Positions 12,017-23,987 of a stretch of 64,000 bases of DNA are shown here, piece after piece. The position numbers were made by a program, and so were the translations under genes. Position 1 is the first letter of the stretch, and each line of letters begins with the position of its first letter. The stretch spans positions 248,001 through 312,000 of the forward strand of contig BLAL01000271.1 of NCBI GenBank assembly GCA_015698045.1, given 5' to 3'. Source of the stretch: Rhizophagus clarus. Its lineage: Eukaryota; Glomeromycota; Glomeromycetes; Glomerales; Glomeraceae. Under the pieces are notes generated by a model that was given only the letters and a program-made list of their open reading frames with translations, was not told the origin of the DNA and ran no database searches.

Positions 12017-12602
12017 CAAAAAAATTGTAAAAAACAGCGTAACAGGTCTTTTGACTTCCCTCCTATAATCACAAGGATGTAATATTTAAGATAGCTCATT
12101 TCACACGTGCTTACTTGTGTAGAAGAATTGTCAACTAACAGTGCATATATGGGATTTTTGGATTTTTTTAAAATGACGGATAATTTATAGATTAATCATA
12201 TTAGAATTAATTAATTATATTTTTCATGTAATTTACAAAAATTTTAATAAATCTATAAATGTGCTGTAGAAAAAAAAAAAATAAACTATTAGAACAAAAT
12301 ACATTTAATGCTCTATTTGGTTTATTCTAGATACTTTCAGTTTGCAAAAAAAAACTTATCAAAATAATTGATTAATAATGAAAAATAATTGATTAATAGC
12401 ATAAAAATAATTGATTAATAGCATAAAAATAATTGATTAATAGTGTCAAAAATCTAAATAAACTATACAATTTTTGATTTTAATCATAACATACATCAGA
12501 ATCTTCTATCGTAAATAATAAATAAATACTCTTAATTAAATTAAATAATAAAAATCAATAATTATTTGATTGTATAACATTACCTTTTTTTATTTCTTAG
12601 TT
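12017..12602. other. AT-rich stretch with short tandem repeat
   Basis: No ORF. At about 12355-12445 a 23-24 bp unit (AAAATAATTGATTAATAGCAT) is repeated about four times. Confidence 0.5.
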
Positions 12603-12768
12603 TTATTCGAATAATGCATCAAAATCAAGATCTTGTTCACGAACTCCCTCTTTTTTATCTTCTACTTTGACTTTATCATCTTGTTCACCTTTTTTCTTTT
12701 TCATAGTTTCTGGAATTTCTTCTTGCAGTACTGATATGTTCAATAGAATCATTGATTGCAAGGGATTC
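12603..12768 (-). CDS. Possible terminal exon of an unidentified gene
   Basis: On the minus strand an acceptor (ATATTTTAG) precedes a 166-nt open frame ending at TAA 12605-12603. The peptide is Lys/Glu-rich with an acidic tail (VREQDLDFDALFE). An upstream open stretch at 12829-13014 on the same strand could be another exon, but the frames do not join cleanly at the visible donor. Function unknown. The clean frame and acidic C-terminus are the only support. Confidence 0.25.
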
Positions 12769-13275
12769 CTAAAATATTAATTTCAATTAATTAAATCTTA
12801 ATAACTTCAGTTGGATAATTAGATAATTTCACCTTTTAATTACTAGTAGCAAAAAAAAAATCACCTTGAATTTTCTGAAACGGGTTTCTAAAGATTTTCT
12901 TATGCATTCAATATTCAGATAATCTGAATTAAGTATAATATTGCAAATTGTTATAGGATCTCGGACAATATATATATAGGTCACATTAAAATCCAAATTT
13001 TTTACTATGATCAATAAGCAAATTATTTTAAACTCTGCATAGCAAAATTTTATTATAATATCAAAAATTTTATATTGCTAAGCAATTTATTTTATAACAT
13101 ATATAAAAACTTTTATAAATAATTTATAAATTTATATTTATAGTATAATTTATTATAAAAATTAAAATACAAATAAATTTTAATGTGATAAATAACTTAA
13201 TTTAAATATCCAAAATATTAAAAATTTAAAAATTAATACTGTTATAGGGATACTAACCTTTCAATAAATATTATA

Positions 13276-14191
13276 CAGTGTGTAACAAAAAAAACCAGAA
13301 TATCATTTTTGTAATAAAAATGCAAATTGTATGCTCAAAATTAATCAAATTTACATTATGTAAATTGCATAATAAACCCATGATCAAGATTCACACTATG
13401 ATATCTTTTATAGTTATAAACACTTTATTATTTTTTGAAAGATTTAGCAATAAACATTTACCTTCAAACAGAAAAATATAGCAAAAATACATTTTAAGTT
13501 TATGAACCATTTTTGAATTGAATTTAATTTAAAAACATTCAAATATTATTAAGAATAATGTAAAAAAGTTGGTGTCAAAAAATCAGAAACAATCATGATA
13601 AAATGATGGGAATTTTATTCTTCAAATTTTCTCAATTTCGGTATATAGTAAAAAAGCTAAAAAATAAGTTAAATTACAAAAATGCCTGTAGTTTGCTTAA
13701 AATAAATTCAATTTTTATCATTTAAAATGCATAATAAACTTGAATATTAGGGCTACATTATGATATCTTTCAGGATCATAATGCTTTTTACTTCTTGAGA
13801 TAATTAGCTACAAATATTAATTTTTAAAGAAAAAATACAATGTAAAATTTGTAAATTAAAAGTGTATACAAATTTCACTGGAAATTTCTCAAATTTTATC
13901 AAGACTGTTAGAAAAGTATAAATCAAAAAAAATTTTTTGACAATCTATAGTATTTTATACAAATAAATACATATTAATTCTAAATTCATTATAATATAGT
14001 CTAACCTAAAAAAAATATATTATTATAAGCTTAAATATAAAAAAATTATTAAACTAAATTTCATTTTAATTTATTATTAATAAAATCTACATGTTTCCAG
14101 CTCTCAAATAAGCTATTTCACATATAATTTGGTGTGATCGTCATGGTGTTATAGCCAATTATTTAATTCCAGTTTTTTTTGTTACACACTG
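13276..14191. mobile_element. Tc1/mariner-type non-autonomous element
   Basis: The terminal inverted repeats CAGTGTGTAACAAAAAAAA and their complement at the right end are flanked by TA at 13274-13275 and 14192-14193. The 916-bp interior has no transposase. It contains an internal direct duplication of about 400-bp spacing, seen in the shared phrases GCATAATAAACC/GCATAATAAACT and CTATGATATCTTT/TTATGATATCTTT. Confidence 0.75.
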
Positions 14192-14219
14192 TATCTAGAG
14201 TTATAAAAAATAAAGTACA

Positions 14220-14690
14220 ATTATTTTTAACCGTTCTGAACAACTTATTTAAATACAAGAAGTTAATTTCATTTAACCAAAAATAGTAAAATTACATTTT
14301 AAAATTAAAAATCAAATAAACGATAAATAATTAAAAGTACAAAACTTAGTCGTATTTCATGAATATTAATCCAATCATCCTAAAATTTTTATTGTAGATA
14401 GATTCAACATGCTAAACAACTTTACTTATGCAGAAAAGGGATTTCATTTGACCAAAGTGGTGAAATCACACTTTGAAGTTGCAAAATAAATTTTCGCAAA
14501 AAAATTAATAATACAAAAATAGTCAATATTCCATAAATATTATGCCAATCATTATAAAAATTAATATGCAAATAGATTCAATCCTGCTGAATAGCTTTAC
14601 TCAAGCAGAAAAAAGTAATTTCATTTGACTAAAGTAATGTAATTATATTCTGAAGTTAAAAAAGAGAAAAAAAAATTTTGGAATTAGTAT
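14220..14690. repeat. Satellite-like tandem repeat, about 180-bp unit (left block)
   Basis: Three diverged copies share AACAACTTTACTTATGCAGAA and TTTCATTTGACCAAAG-type phrases. A further copy continues on the other side of the CACTA-like element at 20644-20815, so that element inserted into this array. Confidence 0.6.
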
Positions 14691-14830
14691 CACTGGTCAA
14701 AATCAATTCTATCAGGTACATATTGGGAACTTATATATCGGTGGCTAATTAGATAAATATTGGGTATTTTTATATATTGGGTACCTGATTTATTACACTT
14801 CAAAATATGTCTAATTACCAAGACCCTGAT

Positions 14831-15950
14831 TAAAGTTCTGAATGGGTAAGGGTCAATTCAGGTTATCTGTCAGGTTGACCTGAAATATTCAGTCAAATTC
14901 AATACCTAGTATTAGGTCAGGTTACAGGTTTGACCTGACCTGATTGACCTGTTAACCTGAAATCAATTTAATAAAAAAAAGTTCTGCGATGTTTTTAATT
15001 AATCTAATGAAAAAACGTTGTAAAACATTTTTTTAGTGTATTTTATTAATAAAAAAACATTTCGCACATTTTTTTTAAATAGCTTTATGAAATAACGTTG
15101 CGAAATATTTTTCAGTATATTTTATTAATAAAAAACATTTGCAACGTTTTTTTTAAATAATTTTATGAAAAAATGTTGTGAAATGTTTTTTCAGTATATT
15201 TTTACTAATAAAAAAACATTTCGCAACGTTTTTTTAAAATAGCTTTATAGAAAAATGTTGCGAAATATTTTTTCAGTATATTTTATTAATAAAAAATGTT
15301 TCACAACATTTTTTTTTAAATAGCTTTATAGAAAAACGTTGCGAAACATTTTTTCAGTATATTTTATTAATAAAAAACGTTCTGCAACATTTTTTTTAAA
15401 TAGCTTTATGAAAAAATGTTGCGAAACGTTTTTTCAGTATATTTTTACTAATAAAAAAATGTTTTGCAACATTTTTTTAATTAATTTTGTGAAAAAATGT
15501 TGCAAAACATTTTTTCAGTATATTTTATTAATAAAAAAACATTTTGCAACATTTTTTTAATTAATTTTGTGAAAAAATGTTGTAAAACATTTTTTCATGT
15601 ATATTTATTAATAAAGAAACATTTCGCAACATTTTTTTTAATTAGCTTTATGAAAAAACATTGCAAAACATTTTTCCAGTATATTTTATTAATAAAAAAA
15701 TATTTCGCAACATTTTTTAATAGAAAATTTAATAAAAAAAACGTTTTTGGAATGTTTTTTTATTTAAAATATTTGTAATAAAACTTTGTGTAATCAGGTT
15801 TACCTGGTTACCTGAAGTAACCTGAATACTTTCAGGTCAATCAGGTCAGGTCAGGTCAGAAAAGTTACCCAACCCAACCCAACCTGAAAAAAATTATTCA
15901 GTTCAGGTTAATGATATAACCCGACCTGACCTAACCCATTCAGAACTCTA
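14831..15950. mobile_element. hAT MITE, TAGAGTTCTGAATGGGT family
   Basis: The ends are TAAAGTTCTGAATGGGT and the complement of TAGAGTTCTGAATGGGT. The octamers ACCCTGAT (14823-14830) and ATCCTGAT (15951-15958) form an 8-bp target duplication with one mismatch. Subterminal repeats are variants of AGGTCAGGT/ACCTGACCT. The core at about 14980-15770 is an array of about seven alternating GTTGCGAAA/TTTCGCAAC hairpin units of roughly 110 bp. Frames over the array are artefacts of the repeat. Confidence 0.8.
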
Positions 15951-16379
15951 ATCCTGATATCTAAACTATTGGTCACCGATATGTTATTTAATATATATTA
16001 GGCACAGTTCTATCTTACACATATCGGGTACCTGATATGTGATACAAATTTTAATATGTTAGATTTCATATTATATAACATATTAACTGTTAAGAAATTT
16101 TTTAGAGTTTACTTATTTTATAGATTTTTCTTTTTAGAAATTTTTAATTCGTTTAATGTTGTTAAAAAATTTTTATTGTCTTATTTGTTGAATGCATTAT
16201 CAAGTTTATAAATTTTTTGTAAAGTGTTTAAAAGTATAATTATTATTGTTAATATTTTTATTTTATTATGTATTTTATTACAATAAATTAATAAAAAAGT
16301 TACAGTCATTTATAATACAAGTTTAAGAAAAGTTTGCTCAAACTTTTCTTAATCATAATTACGTTAGAGTCAAGAGGAA

Positions 16380-17165
16380 CAAGGGAAACTGCAACCTAAA
16401 ATAGATAAAAGAAATGTTAAAACTGTTTTTTTAATATTCAAAAAATATCCTTCCTTCTTACATTTCAAGTCTGGAGTCTGGCAATCTGAAAAAAATAAAG
16501 AAAGAAACATTAGTAACATTTCTTTAATATTAAAAAAAAATTCCCACCCTTTCTAACTTACATTCCCAAGTCTAGTTTATCCATGAAGGCCAGCAACCAA
16601 AAAAAAATAAAGAAAAAAATGTTAATAATATTTCTTTAATATTAAAAAAAAATCAACACCCTTTCCAACTTACATTTTTCAAGTCTGGTTCATTCAAGAA
16701 GGCCAGCAACCTAAAAAAATAAAGAAAGAAATGTTAGTAATATTTCTTTAATATTAAAAAAAATTTTCGCCCTTTTTAACTTACATTTCTAAGTTCAGTT
16801 TGTCCAAGAAGGTTGGCAACCTAAAAAAAATAAAGAAAGAAATGTTAGTACATTTTTTTAATATTAAAAAAAAATCACCATTCTTTTCAACTTACATTTT
16901 TTAAGTCTGGTTCATCCAAAAAGTCTGGCAAGCTAAAAAAATAAAGAAAGAATCATTAGTAATGTTTCTTTAATATTAAAAAAAAAATTTTTCACCCTTT
17001 CTAACTTACATTTTTCAAGTTTGGTTTATCCAAGATGGCTAGCAACCTAAAAAAAATAAAGAAACATTAGTAACGTTTCTTTAATATTAAAAAAAAATTC
17101 TCCACCTCTTCCAACTTATATTCTAAGTTCAGAAGTCTGACAACCTAAAAAAACAAAAAAAAAAT
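16380..17165 (-). repeat. Micro-exon/intron array 2
   Basis: Seven units of about 117 bp. On the minus strand each has TTACTAAC (branch-point consensus), a TTTCTTTCTTTATTTTTTTAG tract, an exon of 24-37 nt and a GTAAGT donor. In one frame the exons give similar 12-residue peptides (LPTFLDKLNLEM, LLAFMDKLDLGM, LLAILDKPNLKN), but 36- and 37-nt exons would not keep a common frame. In the second unit the acceptor AG has become GG. Sequence to 17470 resembles the right end of the element at 4497-7687, so this is a fragment of that family. Confidence 0.6.
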
Positions 17166-17559
17166 TATGGTTTTATAGAAAACCGTAAAAATAGATTAAT
17201 TATAATAATCAATAATCATCAAATTAAATTAAAATGCTGAAACTATTGCATGTAAATGCCAAAAGGTTTGGGCAGTTTAGCAAAAATGAGTTTGATCACG
17301 TATTTTAAAAATGTATGATGACAGATTGTTTATTTAATTAATACTTTAATAAAAAAAATTGAATGTTTATTAAATAAAAGCAATTTATTATAATTAGCTT
17401 TAATTACTTATAATTGAGGTCAAATTTTTTAATTTCAGTTGAATATAGGCCGAATTACATCAAAGCATTTTGTAATGAAGAAACTTGCCTGGCAATAGTT
17501 TTGATAAATTTATTAAATCAAATTATAAAATAGTAAAAATATTAAAATAATAATTAAAT

Positions 17560-17730
17560 GAATATAATATATATATATATTTAATAAAAAATAATAATAA
17601 TAAAAGATAAAAAATAAAAAATAATAATAATAAAAATAATAAAAATATAAAAATATAAATAAAAAATAAAAATAAAAATAAAATATAAAAAATACAAAAT
17701 AAAAAAAAATAAAAATAAAAAAATATAATT
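17560..17730. repeat. AT low-complexity tract
   Basis: AATAATAATAAAA and AAAATATAAAAATA simple repeats without coding content. Confidence 0.8.
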
Positions 17731-19140
17731 TACAGATTCTAAGGCTGCTGATGTGTAGTGTTTCTACGCTATCTACGACTGTGATGATTCCCTAAGAAAT
17801 ATATATAAATTTAAAACTTAAAAAATATAAATTAAAAAAATTCTTAATAATTACCAGGTTTGTTCCAAAACCGTGTATGGAACTGCCTATAATATCTTTC
17901 TCCTTCCTGAAACTACCTTCCATTTTGCGCACTATTCCTCTATTTACAGAAATCCTAAAAATGTTAATACTATTAATTTTTTATTTTATTTTATTTTTTT
18001 TTATGATTTATTATTATTTTAAAATTCCTGACCAAGTTTTCCCACTTTCTTTCTACCTATTGGCCAGTGAACCTCATGTGAAATCGTCTCTGAATTCTTT
18101 GAGCTAGACTCTCCCAGAATTCAAAGCGGTCCCTTCCAGATATGTTATAGTAGTAGTTATTCTTTCTCCTTTATATTATTTATTTAATTTTTAAATCAGA
18201 AAATGTAAGAGAAAAAAAAAACTAGAAAATGATCAAAGTTATTTATTAGTTTTCATTCATTTTTTTATCTCCAATATCTTATTAAATATTCAGTTATTGC
18301 ATCAGTCCAATTTGCGGGCATTTTAAGAAAAAGAATATATAATAATAAAAAATAATAGCATCAAATTTTAAGAAAAAGAATATATAATAAAAAAATAACA
18401 ACAACAAATTTATTGTAAGAAAAAAAAAAAAGATGAAATCTCTTTTTATAAATAATTTTTTATCAACTAATATCATTATATTAATTACCCTTCAAGAATA
18501 TTTACGTAAATTGTTTTAATTTCTCAAATATGTCATGATTATTATGATCTATCTTCTTTATATTAATTATAATACAGATACAGATCTACAATACAATTAA
18601 TTACAATGAATAAGTTAAACTCAACCTAAACTCAATTGTTATGATCGTGATTCTAAAAAATTAAGATAAAGGTCTTCTTTTTAATTATATATCAAATCTA
18701 AAAAAGGTAAAATCTAATAATACAGATACGTAAATAAATAGTGTTTTTTATTTTGTTTTATAATAAGCTTTTGCCAATTATAGACTACAAATAAAACAAT
18801 TACAGATTTATAATACATTACACAAAGATCTTGAGCGAGCAAGTTAAACTCAAGTTAAACTTGAGTTCAACTCGAGTTCAAAGTGAACAATTTAAATTCA
18901 AAATAAAATATCCAAGATTAACAAAAAAGTTGGTAACGTTATAATGAAATTGGTAGTAAAACTTTATTTAATTATCTTTAATTAGGTATAAAAATTCTGA
19001 TAAATTTAATAAAATCAGTGATTTTTTAATAATTTTATCATTTCAAGTTGAGCATGAATAGTGAATAATCAAGTTTGTACTTCTTTACTAATATTGACTT
19101 GTGCATTCGATAGGTGACCAATTTTGTGGCTGATGTGGCT
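17731..19140. other. AT-rich interior of the CACTA-like element, no supported gene
   Basis: Short frames such as 17877-18107 lack domain features. A small palindromic block around 18838-18882 is built of CAAGTTAAACT and AGTTCAACTCGAGTT. A duplicated AAGAAAAAGAATATATAATAA phrase lies at 18327-18395. Confidence 0.5.
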
Positions 19141-19144
19141 GAAT

Positions 19145-19690
19145 ATAATATTATCCAAATAACCAATAAAAATTGATAATTTTGTTGGTCATGTGATTAC
19201 ACGATCACAATTTAATTATTTATTTATCACATTTTTTTTTTTTTTCAAAAACTTTTTTCTCTCTCTTTCAAATTTTTACTTTATTGTTTTTGTCTAAAAA
19301 ATAAAGATAAAGGTATATTTTTTATTAAATTTCTTTTCCCATTATTATGTTATTTATAATATTACCTAAATAACCAATAAAAATTGATAATTTTGTTGAT
19401 CATGTGATTGCACGATCATGATTTAATTATTTATTTATCATTTTTTTTTCAAACTTTTTTCTCTTTTTCTCAAATTTTCACTTTATTGTTTTTGTCTAAA
19501 AAATAAAGATAAAAGTATATTTTTTATTGAAATTTCTTTTTCCATTATTATGTTATTCTTAACACTCTTATTAATATATTTTTCTAATGTATTTCTTCTC
19601 ACTAATGTCCTATTAATAATGTTCTACTATCAAGTTTTTTACTTTATTGGTTTTTCTAAAAAATAAATACAAAGGTACATTTTTTGTTGA
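19145..19690. repeat. Tandem repeat, about 230-bp unit
   Basis: Two nearly full copies and a partial third share AACCAATAAAAATTGATAAT, CATGTGATTRCACGATCA and TTTATTGTTTTTGTC phrases, followed by T-rich runs and AAATTTCTTTTYCCATTATT. Confidence 0.75.
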
Positions 19691-20643
19691 AATTTCTTTT
19701 TCCATTTTATTAACACTCTTACTAATATTTTTTTCTAATGTGTTTCCTCCTACTAACGTTCCTACTAACAATATTCTACTATTAAACATTTTTTATTCCT
19801 TATTTTGCTAACACTTCTACTAATATTAAATAACATTAATACTTATACTTTATATTTTTTTTTATTGACGTTCCTTTTCTACTTTTACTAACTTTCATAC
19901 TAATATTAATACTAACACTTTCTAATGTAAAAATTTTTTTATTAACGTTTCTTTTCTTTCGCTAACACTTCTACTAATATTTATACTAACACTTCTATTA
20001 TTAACATTTTACTTTCTTTCAAATTAAATAGATATAATGAAATGAAAACAAGCAAACAAGTGAACATTAATTGTAAATAAATTACAATTTGTGTAAAAAG
20101 TAATGAATTTTTTTTATAATATTTTTTGTATAATATTTTTTTTTATTATTGATTGAAAATATAAATAAAACTTTCAGTAATTACAATTAAATGAATTAAA
20201 TTACTTTTAAATTACAATTGTATTTAAATTATAAATCTACTATTATTAATACCCCTCATAAATGCTATACTTTTTGGCTATTTGATATGTGTGAAAATTA
20301 TGAAATTATGCTTATATTTCAAATACAAATAAGATACATATTAGGTATATATAGGATACTTATTAGCACTATCTGATAAGTGTATAATATCTATCCAATA
20401 TTTTTTTAAAATATATCAGATACCCAATAAATCTATGATATGTAACTGATATTTAACGTATGAGATATATACCCAATATGTATGTTATATGTCATCAATT
20501 TTCTGCATCTGACAGGTACATATCAGGTACCTGATATGCGTAGTATTATTAAATAGTATGCACATATTTCACACATATTGAATATATATCAGGTACCTGA
20601 TATGTACCCGATATGTACCTGATAGTATCAATTTTGACTAGTG

Positions 20644-21898
20644 TACTGTTTGAAAAATACAAATTTCTTCATAAATATTATACCTAGCCTTAAGAAAATT
20701 AAGATCCAAGTACTTTTGACATTGCTAAATAACTTTACTTAAATATAAAAAGTGATTTCATTAAACTTAAATTTACTTTACATATAGTTAAATTTGTAAA
20801 CAAAAAACAAAAATAAGAAAATATTATTATAAAAAATATATTTTTTTATAAATATAATATTTAATTTTATAAAAACTAAAGTGTATAAAATCAATAATAT
20901 ATTGAAAAAAGAAAATATTTTTTAAAAAAATTTTTAAAAGTATGAGTGAAATTAAAATTTTTTTTTTTTTTTTTGAAATTAAAATTTTTTCTTATATAAT
21001 ATATATATGTAATATGAAAATCACCCCTTGCTACACAAATTTTATATATAATTTTAACAATTTTAACTCCCTATTATGCATCTATAATTACGACTTTTTT
21101 TATATTTTGCTTTCTAATAAGCAAAATTCTATATGACTTAAAAAAAAATTTATATGATAAATAAGCAAATTTTTTTGTTACTTATATATATATTATTTAA
21201 GATCCTACTATTGCTATGTATATATAAATACCTTTGAATGATTCATCATTTTTTTCTGTAATCAGTAATGCTGAGTAGCGATACTTTTTATCGTATTTTT
21301 ATCATTATCATATAACTTAATATAGCATTCCTTAATCTTCTTTGATCTTTTCCATTTTGAAATTACATTTTTTTCTGCTATTAGATATCTGTAATCCAAA
21401 TTTCTTAAAAATCACATTTCAGATCGTGGTAGCATAAATCCCCCTTAGATTTTTCATTTTGCATAAAAACTAATGATTGATTACAAGAATTAATAAAATC
21501 TATAATCTATAATTAGATGGTATAAGTAATAATTACCATAGAGTGATGTTGCCTTATGAATGAGTTTGTTTACTTTCACTCTCCAAGTTCATTAAGATAG
21601 TTCAGGTGACCTTTTTCAAGCCAGTTCTCTAATTTGAGTTTATAATTATTGAAGCTGGACCACATATTATTGAGGAAAAAACTTCAGTATACTTGATTAT
21701 AATCTTCCTATATTATTATTAATATACAATGAATATTATTAATAGTAATTTAAAGATGCTATAATACCGAAAAATAGAATTACTCACCATGAAGATCTTT
21801 TGGTCTAAATCGATATCATCTTTTTTTATCAGTTTGTGATTTCAATTGATTTTGAATTTAAGTTAACTTTTATTTGTGGATTTTTGTAATTTATATTA
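20644..21898. other. Satellite copy, then AT-rich stretch with a possible exon fragment
   Basis: 20644-20815 is a further copy of the 180-bp repeat at 14220-14690. From 20816 to about 21240 the sequence is AT-rich. On the minus strand near 21680-21580 a 33-codon frame (MWSSFNNYKLKLENWLEKGH) ends in TGA and looks like a protein fragment, but it is closed just upstream. I assign no function. Confidence 0.4.
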
Positions 21899-21900
21899 TA

Positions 21901-22076
21901 GATGCCACTCAAATTATTTTAAGTAAATCCCAAATTAATTTGTACATTTTGACAGCTATAATTCCTAAATCCCAAATGTACAAATTGCAAAATTTATATA
22001 TGTAATTTGTAAATTAATTTGGATTTGTACATTTGGGCTACCATAATTCCAAATTATTTTGGATTTGAGTGGCATC
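21901..22076. mobile_element. 176-bp Tc1-type MITE
   Basis: Terminal repeats GATGCCACTCAAAT and TTTGAGTGGCATC are flanked by TA at 21899-21900 and 22077-22078. The interior is itself an imperfect inverted repeat around AATTTGTACATT. Confidence 0.8.
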
Positions 22077-22173
22077 TATAATTCATATAGAGCATTGATT
22101 TATTTTTTTTGCTTAAGTAAAATCTCCTAGATATTTTTGTCCTGTTTAACTAAAGTTTTTTCTCATCTATTAC

Positions 22174-22967
22174 TAAGGATGGTGCCGCAAATAAGCAATT
22201 GCGGAATAATTGCGATTTACGGTATTGCGGAACATTGCGGATTTTTAAACCTAAATATCCGCAATTCCGCAATCTGCAATTGTCCGCAATTCCGCAAATA
22301 TTCCGCAATTCTGCAAAGTACCGCAATTCAATTGCGGAATAATTGCGGAATTGCGGCACATTTGCGGAATTGCGATACATTTGCGGAATTGCAATTTCGC
22401 TAAAGCAATCCAAAAAAACGTTGCAAAACGTTTTTTTTAATTAAAATATACTTTGAAAAAACGTTTCGCAACATTTTTTCTTTAAATTAATTAAAAAAAT
22501 GTTGCGAAACGTTTTTTTTAATTAAATATACTTTGAAAAAACGTTTCGCAACATTTTTTCTTTAAATTAATTAAAAAACGTTGCGAAACGTTTTTTTTTA
22601 ATTAAATATACTTTGAAAAAACGTTTCGCAACATTTTTTCTTTAAATTAATTAAAAAAACGTTGCGAAATGCTTTTTATTAATTAAAATACTTTGAAAAA
22701 ACGTTTCGCAACATTTTTTCTTTAAATTAATTAAAAAATGTTGCGAAACGCTTTTTATTAATTAAAATACTTTGAAAAAATGTTTTGCAACGTTTTTTCG
22801 TTAAATTAATTAAAAAAACGTTGCATAAACGTTTTTTTTATTAAATCGGTTCGGTAAACTGCCAAAACCGATCAGGTGAATTGCGGAATTGCGGTTCACT
22901 AACCGCAATTCAACTCCAAAATCCGCAATATTGCGGATTTGATAAATCAATTGCGGCACCATCCTTA
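22174..22967. mobile_element. hAT MITE, TAAGGATGGTGCCGC family
   Basis: The ends are TAAGGATGGTGCCGC and GCGGCACCATCCTTA. A perfect 8-bp target duplication TCTATTAC lies at 22166-22173 and 22968-22975. Subterminal regions contain many ATTGCGGAA motifs on both strands, a likely transposase-binding repeat. The core (22405-22850) is about four units of roughly 105 bp with GTTGCGAAAC and GTTTCGCAAC. CpGs are largely intact, so it is young. Frames through it are repeat artefacts. Confidence 0.85.
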
Positions 22968-23369
22968 TCTATTACGAAAATAATTAGATGCTGTGTCTCT
23001 TTTGTCTATTGGGTTTTCAAGTTCAAGAACTAGTGTGATCAAATGACATGTTGGAGTTGTTTGACATGATTTATTTAACACTGATAACTGGAATGGTGTT
23101 GAGTATAAAACACATTAGCCAAGTGGGGGTTTAAGGACCGTAAGGTCCGTCCCCCCTTGCTAATGTGTGTTACGACCCCCTGAATGTTAAAATCAATATC
23201 GTTTTTTTATTATATGAGAATTAGTTCTAAAAGATCTAGAATATTAATTTCTATATTGTGTTAGAAAAGCTTTTAGCCGTCTTAGAAGGTTAATTTCTAT
23301 ATCAATTTTTTATTAATATATTAGAAAAGCTTCTAAGACTTCTAGAATTGTAATTTCTCTATTGTAAAT

Positions 23370-23985
23370 AAATCTAACGAAAAATAAGTCTAACGAAAAT
23401 AAATATATCAGGAATTAATTCTACAAGGATTAGCGTATTAATTGGCATATTTATTAAATAAGTCTAACCAAAATAAATCTAACGGTCCTTATTACCCCTA
23501 AATAAGTCTAACGAAAAAAATAAGTCTAACCAAAATAAATCTAACGGTCCTTATTACCCCCTAAATAAGTCTAACGAAAAAAATAAGTCTAACGAGATTT
23601 TTGTCCTAACTTTTACTTAATCAAGAACGGGTTTAATGTAAGGTAACGCATCAATTAACATATTTATCAAATAAATCTAATGAGATTTTTGTCCCAACTT
23701 TTCCTTAATCAAGAAAAGGTTTAATGCAGGCTAGCGCATCAATTAGCATATTTATTAAATAAGTCTAACGAAAATAAGTATAACAAAAAATCATGTGACT
23801 TCTTAAATCTAACGAACTTTTCTATATACAAGAATGGCTTCTGCACAAGCTAGCTCATTAAATAGCATATTTGTTAAATAAGACTAACGAGATTTTTGTC
23901 CCAACTTTTCCTTAATCAAGAACAGGTTCAATGCAGGCTAGCTTATTAAATAGCATATTTTATATAAATGTCTAACGAAATGCCA
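23370..23985. repeat. Tandem repeats within left TIR
   Basis: Short units AATAAGTCTAACGAAAA recur about ten times. A larger unit with GAGATTTTTGTCCCAACTTT, TTAATCAAGAA and AGCATATTTATTAAATAAG recurs about four times. A mirror copy lies in the right TIR (36590-37205). They may be binding sites for integrase or replication proteins. Confidence 0.8.
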
Positions 23986-23987
23986 CC

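Larger units (their letters stand above)
14691..20643. mobile_element. Second CACTA-like element (6 kb, with insertions)
   Basis: The ends are CACTGGTCAAAATCAATT and the complement of CACTAGTCAAAATTGATA, both followed by CTATCAGGTAC-type sequence. The interior near each end repeats variants of GGTACCTGATATGT. Flanking trinucleotides are TAT (14688-14690) and TAC (20644-20646), one mismatch. No transposase is visible. It contains a hAT MITE (14831-15950), a micro-exon array related to the 4497-7687 element, and internal tandem repeats. Confidence 0.6.

Noticed and set aside
15339..15778. ORFs encoding Phe/Cys/Lys-rich repeats (KKCCKTFFQYIL type)
   Set aside because: They are translations of the palindromic GTTGCGAAA core array of a hAT MITE, and similar frames occur wherever that core occurs.
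22137..22413. Overlapping ORFs on both strands rich in NCGI/AELR repeats
   Set aside because: Produced by the ATTGCGGAA subterminal repeats of the hAT MITE; both strands are open for the same reason.
22400..22850. CRISPR-like array of regularly spaced repeats
   Set aside because: Repeats are palindromic hairpin units of a MITE with its own TIRs and target duplication. Spacers are not unique and the genome is eukaryotic.
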